A stretch of DNA of 64,000 bases, from the NCBI RefSeq assembly GCF_017916325.1, contig NC_090151.1:506001-570000 (forward strand), given 5' to 3'. Under the pieces are notes generated by a model that saw nothing but the letters and a program-made list of their open reading frames with translations, did not search any database and had not been told where the DNA came from. This document shows positions 56,180 through 64,000 of this stretch, piece by piece (positions within the stretch are counted from its first letter, which is position 1; each line of letters starts with the position of its first letter). Origin of the DNA: Leishmania martiniquensis. Taxonomy: Eukaryota > Euglenozoa > Kinetoplastea > Trypanosomatida > Trypanosomatidae. A program made the translations under genes and the position numbers.

Positions 56180-57308
56180 TCCGTAGCTGAGACGACAGCG
56201 AAGCGAACGGAGGAAGCTTCCACACACAGGAAGAAGGGGCGGAATGCGACGACGGCTTCAGCCGCAACAGCGTCTCTTACCTTTGCTGTTGCCGACTGCA
56301 ACGGGTGCCCCCTTCCTGACTGTGTGTGTGTGTGTGGAGGGGGGAGGGGGAGCGACGAGAGTGCGCGATCGCAGCGAGTAGCGCACTTTTTTCTTTGGCT
56401 TTCAGGTGCAAGAGGAGGAGGGCAGCAGCACTGACAGCGGTAAAAGATAAACGGGAAGGGAAAAGAGAGGGAGATGGGGAGCACAAAGAGAGAGAGCAGA
56501 GCAGAAAAGCGCCTGACCACCGAATTTGCCGGCAATTGGGCCGCGTCTGCTGTACCGGTGTGTACCGCCTTCCTGGGAGGAAGAGGGGGAGTGATGTGAA
56601 AGGTCCTTGGGCACAGACCCGCGCGCCCTCACTTCTCTTCCTCCCAGAATATGAGGCGTGGCAACTGCGCTAGATGCCGTAGAGCATGAGTTCCCCCCTC
56701 CTCCTTCCTTCCATCAGCACCTCCATGAGGCGCTTGCTTAGGAAGGGGTAAGTGTGTGTGTGGCCGCAGATCATAAGCGCATCGCTTTCACACTGGCGAG
56801 TAGAACAGATCACTTCAGAGTACAGTTGAGGGAGGAGGTGAATGGCGTAGCGGGAGCTGTGATGGATGGCGGTGCGCACGTACAGAGGTCGAAAGAGATG
56901 ACTGGGCGAAGTGAATGCGTTGACACCGCAGCTGAAGAAAAGAGGGGCCTGGGGAGGAGCAGCAGCAGGGGATCACAAGCAACCGAAGCAACGGAGAGCA
57001 GACAGGGATAGACGGCCCGCACCCCCCTTCCCCACATCTTACCTCTCTCACTTTCCTCTGCAGGCCAGCGTGCCGATGCAGCCGCCTCCCGGGACGCTGG
57101 CCCACGCTCAGAGGCAAGCAGACGATAAAGAGGGCGCGACAGAGGCGCTCCTCCCCTCCCTCCCACTCCCACTCCCACTCCCTCCATCACCACCAGCCCC
57201 GTGCGGCATAGACACGAGCGTCCCCCACCGGCGCAAGGGCCGGCGAGAGCATGAATGTGAAGTGAAATAGGAGGGGGGCGAGGGGAGAGAGAGAGGTTGT
57301 ATGCACGG
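56180..57308. other. Intergenic region, BET3 to EMG1
   Basis: No supported gene. Contains a GT run (56323-56336) and GA-rich plus-strand DNA (56340-56355, 56455-56500). The remainder (56600-57300), mixed sequence, is presumably the BET3 3' UTR. Confidence 0.6.
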
Positions 57309-57899
57309 TTAGCCCCGCTCCACCTGGAACGTCTCCCTTTCCCTCCCCCTGAAGTGCAGGGTGATCTCATACTTCGAGTCGCCGCGCAGCTTGTCACGTG
57401 AGAAGCGGGCTTCCGTCTGCAGCCCGACCAGACTCAACGCACCGGTGATGACCCCGCAGAGCAGGTTCGAGTACCACAGGCCGTCTCGAAGCGGACCGTC
57501 CGGCAGCTCCACGAAAAGGGCAAGCGGGTTATCTTGGAAACTAATGGCAAACGTGTCGGCTGCATCTTTTACCTGAGTCAACTCCGCACTCACGCCGAGA
57601 AACATGCGGAGCCCAACGAGAGCGACGCCCTCTGCCGCCTGGCTAAAGGTGCGGCACGGAGCAGCACCGCTGCGAACGCTGTACTCCTCTATCAGCCGAG
57701 CGCCGATTCGGTGGCCCATACTGTAGAGCTGCTGATTCACTTGCTCCACATCGTCCTCCTGCGTGAGCTCCTCGACCATCTGCTGCACCAAAGCGCCGTA
57801 CGTCAGGGCCAAGAACTCAGCGCTGACCTTCACGTTGTTGTCGAAAGCCGCATCGCCCAGCTGCGCGGCAGAGGTGGGCGCGCGGGTAGATGACGACAT
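57309..57899 (-). CDS. BET3: TRAPP complex subunit BET3 / TRAPPC3 (196 aa)
   Basis: Core subunit of the TRAPP tethering complex and Ypt1/Rab1 exchange factor at the Golgi. Matches TRAPPC3 along its length: SAEFLALTYGALVQQMVEEL (26-45), MGHRIGARLIEEY (61-73), NPLALFVELPD, then YSNLLCGVITGAL. Cys82 in SGAAPCRTF aligns with the cysteine of TRAPPC3 that is acylated in the central channel. The N-terminal 22 residues are a short Ser/Thr/Ala extension. ATG 57899 is preceded by a C/T tract; an AG at 57938-57937 gives a 37-nt 5' UTR. Confidence 0.95.
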   Translation of the reverse strand: MSSSTRAPTSAAQLGDAAFDNNVKVSAEFLALTYGALVQQMVEELTQEDDVEQVNQQLYSMGHRIGARLIEEYSVRSGAAPCRTFSQAAEGVALVGLRMFLGVSAELTQVKDAADTFAISFQDNPLALFVELPDGPLRDGLWYSNLLCGVITGALSLVGLQTEARFSRDKLRGDSKYEITLHFRGRERETFQVERG

Positions 57900-58657
57900 G
57901 CTCTTTCAGAGAACCTGTAGACGTGGGGAGCGAGGGCTGACCGTGCGTGTATGTGCGTATGTTTGTGTCACCACATAAAAGGGGAGAGGGCGAGGCGAGA
58001 GAGGTGATGAGGGAGGGGAGGCGAAAGAAGGGCAACATACTAAACGCCATCACGAGCACGGGGCGGAAGCGACGGTGCGCGTGCATTCTGCGCAACTTCT
58101 TCCCCACATGCCTCCCCTGCCGCACGTGCGCTCCGTGGCCTCATTGACAGCGAGCCAACGAAGGGGGGAGGGTGTATGCCACGGACAGCTGGCTGTGCGT
58201 AGAGAGCGTCAACTCAAGCTGGGGCGGTGCTGTCGCTCCTCTACACGTTCTGCCCTCGGCACGTGTCATGCCGCCGCCCACCTCCGTTGCCTTCTCGGCA
58301 GGGGGCGGTGCAGAGGGCGTCTCTTTGAGGTTCAGAGAGCGAAATGGGGATGTGGGCGTGGGCCTGTGGAGGCGCACCAACGGCCAAAGGGCAAAAAACT
58401 TCACATCGCTGAGGGGGGGTCGAAAGCACCGCGCCCATCCAAAGAAAAGGGATGGGAAACACCACGACGACGATGGCCTGTACGTCGATGCACATCACAC
58501 ATATACACACACAGATACAGACATAGAGAGAGAGAGCGAGAGGGGTGCGCGTGCGGGAGGGAAAATTGCGCGGCAGCTGCCACTGTCTCTTCCCCCCTCC
58601 CCCCCAAATGCGCGGAGACGACGGGGCACAGGAGAGCCCCCCTTCCCCCCACCCCGC
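57900..58657. other. Intergenic region, DRC9-like gene to BET3
   Basis: No supported gene. GA-rich plus-strand DNA at 57978-58035 is the BET3 pyrimidine tract. The rest is mixed, with a short GA run at 58524-58541. Confidence 0.6.
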
Positions 58658-60193
58658 TCACTTTGCCTTCTTGCTTTTCCTCTTGCGCTTCTTTGTGCTC
58701 TTCTCGAGCTCTCGCTCTGCGTGGACGCGAGTGATGAAGGCGCGGAAGTAGGCTTGAATGACGCGCGCGTCTTGCTCCTGCTGCTGGCGGATCACGTTGG
58801 CGTGCTCCTGCCGCTGCTCCGCCACCGTCAGCTCCCACGCGTGCTCCTCTCGCTCCTTCCGCAACTTCTCTACCGCCTTCTCCAGAGCAACGATGCGCTC
58901 CGTGTCTGCCTCCGTTTCCTCGTTGAACTGCCGCATTGCCGTCTCGAGCAAGGCGCTCTGGGCGTCGTACTCAGTGATGGCCCCACTCACAGCGGCCTCG
59001 CGCTTTGTGCGGTTGGAGCGCAGCGTGTTGAGCTCATCGAGGGCCTTGTCCTGAGCCCGTTGCAGTCGGCGAGCCACCTCGTCTGCATTTTTACGATGCG
59101 CCTCGAGTTGCTGCCGCAGCGAGCACCGGCGGTCCTCCTGTGCGGCCTCCTGCATATTTTGGAGCGCCTCCAACTCGATATCCGCCGTGCGCCTCACGTA
59201 CTGCAGCTCTTCCTCTAGCGCTTGAATGTCGCGATCGAGGGCGGCCACCTCGCGCTGGCGGGCGGCTTTGACCTCGAGGTACCGCTGATTTAGCAACTGC
59301 ACGTCTGCCGTGCCGGCCTGGTCCCGGTTCACGGCGTCATGGAGAAGCTGGTAGCGATGGATGTCCTCGTTGACTGTTGACTGATGGCGCTGATGGATGA
59401 GCCGGTGCAGCGTGACCACCAGCTCGCGCAGGTGATCCAGGCCCTCGTCGATGAGGCCGCACTTGTAGGCTGGCGACAGCACCGTCGAGTCTGACGCTGC
59501 GGCGGAGGGAGCGGGTCGCTTCGACGTGCATGTGGAAGATGAGCTTGGCGCGTACAGGTGTTTCACAAAGTACTGCATGATGTCACCATACCGGCCGTCG
59601 TGCAGTGTGTCGACGAGAGCGCGCGTGCTCAGGTGGTGCGTCTGCAGGTCCGCTGCGTCCACGGAGCCAGTCGTGGTGGCCCCCACCAGTAAGTCGCGCT
59701 CGAGTTGCGCGTACTCGCTCACCTGCAGCACCGCCTCATTATCGTCGTTGTCGGTTGGGTCGCCGTAGTGCCCGGCTGCGTACACGAAGCAGGCGGCCTT
59801 GATTGCCCGCTGGCGCTCTTCTTCGTATTCCGGGGTGAGCGAGGACGACGACGAAGCAGACGAGTCGGGTGCGGTGACGTCGCAGCGCCCATCGGTGCTG
59901 CTGCGGTTGCTGCTTGAGCGTGAGGATGCAGGTAGCCCTGCCACAGTGGAAGTGCAGCCTTTGGTGTGCTGCTTCGTCGCATCTGCCTCCTTCGTCTGGC
60001 GCGCCACGTGCTCCTCGTAGCGGCGAAGGTATTTGTTCGTATCACGCCGAGCCGCCGCCACGACGGTTTCGTCGCGCACCCACGATGTAAACTCCTCGGG
60101 CAAGAAGGCGAGGATCTGGAGGTCTTGCGCAAGGTCCGCCAAGACTCCCTCGACCTTTGCGGCCTCACGCCGCGTCAGGAGATCCATCTCCAT
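58658..60193 (-). CDS. IQ-motif coiled-coil protein, dynein regulatory complex subunit 9-like (511 aa)
   Basis: Resembles DRC9/IQCG, a nexin-link component that regulates dynein in motile axonemes. Near the N-terminus, VEGVLADLAQDLQILAFLPE fits the family's N-terminal helix. A Ser/Thr-rich spacer (about 75-125) follows. From about 250 to 475 there is a long charged coiled coil. It ends with an IQ motif (VIQAYFRAFITRVHAEREL, about 478-496) and a Lys/Arg-rich tail, the same order as in human IQCG. A different IQ coiled-coil axonemal protein is the alternative. ATG 60193 is strongly supported: a near-pure C/T tract (60239-60213) leads to AG at 60199-60198, only 4 nt upstream, and the upstream open frame starts only with GTG. 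Confidence 0.68.
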   Translation of the reverse strand: MEMDLLTRREAAKVEGVLADLAQDLQILAFLPEEFTSWVRDETVVAAARRDTNKYLRRYEEHVARQTKEADATKQHTKGCTSTVAGLPASSRSSSNRSSTDGRCDVTAPDSSASSSSSLTPEYEEERQRAIKAACFVYAAGHYGDPTDNDDNEAVLQVSEYAQLERDLLVGATTTGSVDAADLQTHHLSTRALVDTLHDGRYGDIMQYFVKHLYAPSSSSTCTSKRPAPSAAASDSTVLSPAYKCGLIDEGLDHLRELVVTLHRLIHQRHQSTVNEDIHRYQLLHDAVNRDQAGTADVQLLNQRYLEVKAARQREVAALDRDIQALEEELQYVRRTADIELEALQNMQEAAQEDRRCSLRQQLEAHRKNADEVARRLQRAQDKALDELNTLRSNRTKREAAVSGAITEYDAQSALLETAMRQFNEETEADTERIVALEKAVEKLRKEREEHAWELTVAEQRQEHANVIRQQQEQDARVIQAYFRAFITRVHAERELEKSTKKRKRKSKKAK

Positions 60194-60197
60194 CTCG

Positions 60198-60199
60198 CT
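60198..60199 (-). promoter_or_regulatory. Candidate spliced-leader acceptor AG, DRC9-like gene
   Basis: First AG after a long C/T-rich tract, leaving a 4-nt 5' UTR (CGAG) before ATG 60193. It settles the choice of start codon. Confidence 0.6.
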
Positions 60200-62227
60200 G
60201 GTGAATGCGGTCGGAGAAAAGGGGGAGGGGAGGGGAGGGCGGCGGCAGCACCTTCTGCGGAAACTTATCGAGCCGGAAGGGGTGGAGAGCTTGTGCAACT
60301 CTACTTTTACAGCACATTCGAGGGTGTTCAGGCGAGGAGAAGAGGTTGTTGGCACTTGGGCATGATGCAGAGAAGGCGCAGAAGAGCGAGGACGGGCGGC
60401 ATAATAGCGTCCTCACCTCTGTTGGCCATAGAAAGGTGGAGCTGCCTGCCTGGTGCCGCCCCTACTGAAAGCAAAGGCGTACTTGCACGGCTCACAAGGG
60501 GTCCTCACCCTTTTTCTGAGGTCGCAGGCAGTAGTACACAGGGTGGAGTGGGGGGAAGGGGATGGGACGTTGGAAGAAGGCAGTCGCACTACGGCATAGA
60601 GCGAAGAACGAGGCTGAAGAGCGCGCGTGTTGGAGCTCACGCAGCACTCCCCCTTACCCCTCACCCACTCTCTCCAGCATGTGGCGCACACGCTCCGCAC
60701 GCCCAAACCCTCACGCAGCGGTCCCTTCTTTTCCTCCGCAGCAGTCGCTGCTCTGACGCTGCCACAGTCCTTTACGATCGTCACACACACACACACACGC
60801 ACACGCACGCACAAGCACAGAGGGGGGAGGCGTGCACGTATATGTGACTATTTTTTTTCTTCAACATCGGTGTCGTCCCTTTTTCTTCATTAGCTTTGGG
60901 AGGGCTGCGCGCACCAAATATTCAACCACCTACCCACCCCCTCTACGATAAAGGTAATGCGGACTGACGTGAAAGGGAGCATCGAAGGCAAAGGCTAACG
61001 AAGCGAGCCGAACCAGAGAGCAGCCACGGGGAGATGCCAGGAGGAGGTTATGCAGATGTCGCTGCGGAGGGCGAGCTTGCTTGGCTCGCTTACTTTCGAC
61101 AGCTCTCTACTGCCCCTGCGCGTATTTCTCTCCGTCACACCCTCTCTCTTCTATACCGCTTCATCTCTACAGCGCCACTCTGTAGGGTTGCGTTTGTGGG
61201 CAGCTTTGGCACGTTGCTCTTCGACGTCTTCACTGCCTTCAGCTTCTGTGGCCTTTGCAGATTCTTCTGCACTCTAAACGGAAAAAGAAATGGGGAACTT
61301 AGACGAGGGGAGGGGAAGGGAGAGGGGGAGAGGGAGACGATGGTGGAGGAAGGCTGGCCACGATGACAACCGCGGCAGCTGCAGGCCCTCTCACCGTGCG
61401 TGAAGGCACACACATGCACGCACATACACACACACACACATAGTTTTCTCCTCTAATGAAGGGGGAAAGGGAGGGGGTCAACCATCAGGAGAGAAAAAAA
61501 AAGAAATGAGCAAACGGAGCCGAGCGCGCGACAGAGGCCGCATGTGAGGGCGGGCAGGGTGGGGGTGGGGCCCTGCCAGACGTACGGCCTGCCAACTAAA
61601 CGGAGAGGGCGCCTCTGATAACGAACAAGGAGAGAGGCTAACGGAAAGAGAGTGAGAAAGCGAGGCAGATGGGGTGTATATATATATGTGTGTGTGTATG
61701 TGCGTGTGTGGGGAAGAGGAGCAGCGCACGCGGATGAGGACACGGGCAGAGAGGAAGAGGCACCATAGCACACGCCCGCCTGCAATGCGACGGAGAAGGA
61801 GGGGGGAAGGGGCCCCACAGCCGAGATGAGGGGCAAAAGAGGGCGGACAAGGGGGGAAACAGAGGGAGTCACAAGACACTAAAAACTTTAAGGAGAAAGC
61901 GCGAAAAGAAGGCTGAAGCGGTGTGTACGCGCGTTCGGCTCTTCACGTATGCCTGCATCGCGATCGCGGAGGGTAAAACTGGCCAGAAGAGGGCGAGGAA
62001 GGGCTCAGAGAGTGCGAAGTAGAAAGAGAGGGGCACTTCCCTAAGCGCGCACACACACACACGAAAAGACACAGCAGGCCACCATCACCACCACCACGAG
62101 TGGCGCACTGCCGAGCGGAAATAGAGACGACACCCTTCAACATCTAAGAGACCCGCTAAGCGCAAACAGAAGGGTCAAAAGACTCTCCAGAAGTGGATGG
62201 CCCCTTCCCTTCGCTTTTATGTACCCG
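60200..62227. other. Intergenic region upstream of the DRC9-like gene
   Basis: No supported gene in 2 kb. Includes the DRC9-like pyrimidine tract (60213-60239), a CA run (60782-60798), GA-rich plus-strand DNA (61298-61345), a CA run (61423-61440), a TA/TG run (61677-61709), an A run (61486-61493) and further purine-rich patches (61795-61815). Presumably mostly the 3' UTR of the next gene. Confidence 0.6.
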
Positions 62228-63820
62228 CTAAGAGGCTGCCTCACCCAGCGCGGCAACATCCTTCTTCGAAAGCTCGTGCGAGGTCATCTCCCCGCAGCTG
62301 AGGATCGTGATCACCTCTGGCAGAATATCTGCAATGGGACTCTTGACGGCCCTCGCCTTGCGCGCCACCTCCGCTGCATCCTCCTTGGGCCACAGCACCC
62401 CCCTGTACGCGCTCGCCGGCAGTTCGGGAGCCTCCAGCTTTGCCTTCAGGTACGCCTCCGCCAGAGCGCTCGGGTCAGGGCCAGTACGGGTGTGCGCCCA
62501 CGCAACGACTTCGCCCGCTCCATCCTTTACGACAACGACCTTCTTGTCCGCCGCTGTCTTGGTGGCAAAAGGCACGTCGACGATGCTGGCACGGTGCGGC
62601 TCCTGCCTCATTAGCGCCGAGGCATTAAAGGAGGCGCAGACGCAATCCTTCCACCAGTACGGCTCTGCGCCACCATCCATTCCTGTCGTCTTGGACTTGT
62701 ACCGTGCATCTCCTTTGAGTGCCTTTTGCAGCTGCCTTTCCTCCACCAAGAGCGCCCCCAGCAGCCGACAGTCGCTCGACGGGTCCTGCAGCTGGGCCAT
62801 GACGGCTGGCACAATGTTCAGCTTTGGCTGCAGAGAGACGAGTGCCTTTAGCTTTTCTCTGATGTCCGCCTCCGTCTGCTTCGCTGCAGCGGCCACTTCA
62901 TTCTTCTGCTGCGCTATCTCCTCCCTGTGCTGCCTTTTCTGTTCCTCCACCTTTTCCTTCAACACCTTCGCCGAATTTGCCTCCTTAGCCTTCATCTCCG
63001 CCTCTCTGCGCTTGTGAGAGATGTGGACGAACTCAATCGCCTCCTGATGAGCAATCAGCTCGTACGCCGTCTGCGCCTGCAGCACTGTCTGACTCATCAG
63101 CTGGGCCGTGGGCAAAAGCTTCAGCATCATGGCCTCCTCACGGCGGCGAATAACGTCCTTCAGATACTTTGATATGTCAGACGGGTAGGCGGTGTAGTCC
63201 GGCGCCGCCGTGCTCACCTGCGGCATGAATGCCTTGCAGCTGGCACTTCCGCTTGTGCGCCGAGTGCTCGCTGAGAGGACGGTAGGGCGCGGCATTGAGG
63301 CGGAGGGGGTGTGAGCCACAGGGGCGGTCGGCCGAGCGACCGGCGCCGACGGTGGGCGACCGGCGCCCGCAGCGACCGGGGCTGCAGTGGTGGCGCTGGA
63401 AGTGCTTGCCCGTGCCACCACGCCGCTCGTGCGCGTCTGGGACGTGGAAGCGCCCCCTGTGGTGCTGGCTGCGCTCAGCCGGCTCTGCGAGCCGCTGAGG
63501 AGCAGATGGGGCACCATCGGTATCGGCTTCGCCGCACCGTTGCTGTTCGTCGACACCGCGCGTGGCTGCGAGGCGTCGATCGAGTTGCTCTGACTGATGA
63601 CGCGAGAGCCGTTCCTCGACGCACCCATACCGTTGCGAGGCCCCTCACGCGTGCTCAGGTTAGTGTGAGCAATGCCCTCACAGTTGGCAGCGGTGTTGGT
63701 GTCGCGTGATTTCTGAGAAGCGGCGCCGTCGCGGGTGTGGTCCTCGCTTTGGCTAGACGAGCTCGTCGGCGAGCGAGGCTCGCTCTCCATCATGATGTCA
63801 GGGCTCTGCTCACGAGACAT
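62228..63820 (-). CDS. Coiled-coil protein of unknown function (530 aa)
   Basis: I do not recognise a family. Residues 1 to about 200 are Ser/Thr/Ala/Pro-rich and likely disordered (starts MSREQSPDIMMESEPRSP). From about 205 the sequence becomes ordered: SDISKYLKDVIRRREEAMML, then a charged coiled coil (about 250-325) rich in Lys/Glu/Gln. A C-terminal region follows with hydrophobic patches (WWKDCVCASFNASALM, KVVVVKDGAGEVVAWAHTRTG) that look like a small globular domain. No membrane segment or catalytic motif is evident. ATG 63820 is used because the frame extends upstream only to a TTG. An AG at 63832-63831 after a T/C-rich stretch leaves a 10-nt 5' UTR. It is the first gene transcribed in the window. 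Confidence 0.8.
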   Translation of the reverse strand: MSREQSPDIMMESEPRSPTSSSSQSEDHTRDGAASQKSRDTNTAANCEGIAHTNLSTREGPRNGMGASRNGSRVISQSNSIDASQPRAVSTNSNGAAKPIPMVPHLLLSGSQSRLSAASTTGGASTSQTRTSGVVARASTSSATTAAPVAAGAGRPPSAPVARPTAPVAHTPSASMPRPTVLSASTRRTSGSASCKAFMPQVSTAAPDYTAYPSDISKYLKDVIRRREEAMMLKLLPTAQLMSQTVLQAQTAYELIAHQEAIEFVHISHKRREAEMKAKEANSAKVLKEKVEEQKRQHREEIAQQKNEVAAAAKQTEADIREKLKALVSLQPKLNIVPAVMAQLQDPSSDCRLLGALLVEERQLQKALKGDARYKSKTTGMDGGAEPYWWKDCVCASFNASALMRQEPHRASIVDVPFATKTAADKKVVVVKDGAGEVVAWAHTRTGPDPSALAEAYLKAKLEAPELPASAYRGVLWPKEDAAEVARKARAVKSPIADILPEVITILSCGEMTSHELSKKDVAALGEAAS

Positions 63821-64000
63821 GGCGGCGGCACTTGTGCGCGGAAACACCGAAAGAAGCAAAAGTGGGCGCAGAGACCCCTGTGCTCAGAGACTAGGAGGCG
63901 TCTGGAGCACACGTGTGCGGTAGGTGACGAGGGCTCTCGCCAAGAAAGTATGTGTGTGTGTGACGAGGCAACGGCCAGAAAAAATCGAAGCGGTACACGC

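Noticed and set aside
60194..60355. N-terminal extension of the DRC9-like protein
   Set aside because: Would start with GTG and run through the pyrimidine tract and acceptor that sit 4 nt before ATG 60193.
1..64000. tRNA, rRNA, snoRNA or CRISPR arrays and strand-switch regions
   Set aside because: No cloverleaf with A/B boxes, no rRNA-like sequence, no spaced direct repeats and no supported plus-strand gene was found by eye; small snoRNAs cannot be excluded without a covariance search.

Overview
The window looks like a stretch of nuclear chromosome from a Leishmania-type trypanosomatid (Kinetoplastea). The reasons are: every convincing protein gene lies on the minus strand across all 64 kb; genes are intronless, GC-rich in the third position and separated by 0.8-2.8 kb of low-complexity DNA; most start codons are closely preceded, on the coding strand, by a polypyrimidine run and an AG (trans-splice acceptor style); and two cytochrome c genes carry the euglenozoan one-cysteine haem motif (AAQCH in place of CxxCH). 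From memory, a tandem cytochrome c pair next to the RNA polymerase I largest subunit matches L. major chromosome 16; the exact species cannot be told from the sequence. No strand switch, Pol II promoter, tRNA, rRNA, snRNA or CRISPR array was seen.

Transcription enters from the right (position 64000) and runs left as one polycistronic unit. In order of transcription: a coiled-coil protein of unknown function (63820-62228); an IQ-motif coiled-coil protein resembling dynein regulatory complex subunit 9 (60193-58658); the TRAPP subunit BET3 (57899-57309); the 18S rRNA pseudouridine methyltransferase EMG1/NEP1 (56179-55316); a possible 57-residue gene (54954-54781); an OTU-type deubiquitinase whose catalytic domain seems to be split by a very long insert (53111-50232), followed by a putative SIDER2 retroposon remnant in its 3' flank; the ciliary GTPase ARL6/BBS3 (48956-48408); an LSM-fold protein like the NatC subunit NAA38 (46720-46397); a membrane-anchored FAAH-type amidase (43977-42178); the RNA polymerase I largest subunit (40039-34658); a 3721-residue unknown protein (33018-21853); a leucine-rich-repeat protein (19941-15610); two cytochrome c genes inside a 490-bp near-perfect repeat (12785-12444 and 9840-9496); an unknown 1011-residue protein with beta-strand-rich segments (7006-3971); and a diacylglycerol kinase-like protein (2446-260).

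The neighbours are functionally mixed (ribosome biogenesis: RPA1 and EMG1; flagellum/cilium: DRC9-like and ARL6; vesicle transport: BET3; respiration: cytochrome c; lipid signalling: amidase and kinase). That is normal for kinetoplastids, where genes in one unit share a transcript but not a pathway and control is mostly post-transcriptional, through 3' UTRs. The 3' flanks therefore hold the most plausible regulatory signals: hairpins, AT islands, dinucleotide runs and the putative SIDER2. No complete undescribed system is evident. The best leads are the split OTU domain, the ARL6 switch-II substitution, the cytochrome c paralogue pair, the possible small gene between EMG1 and OTU, and the two large unknown proteins.
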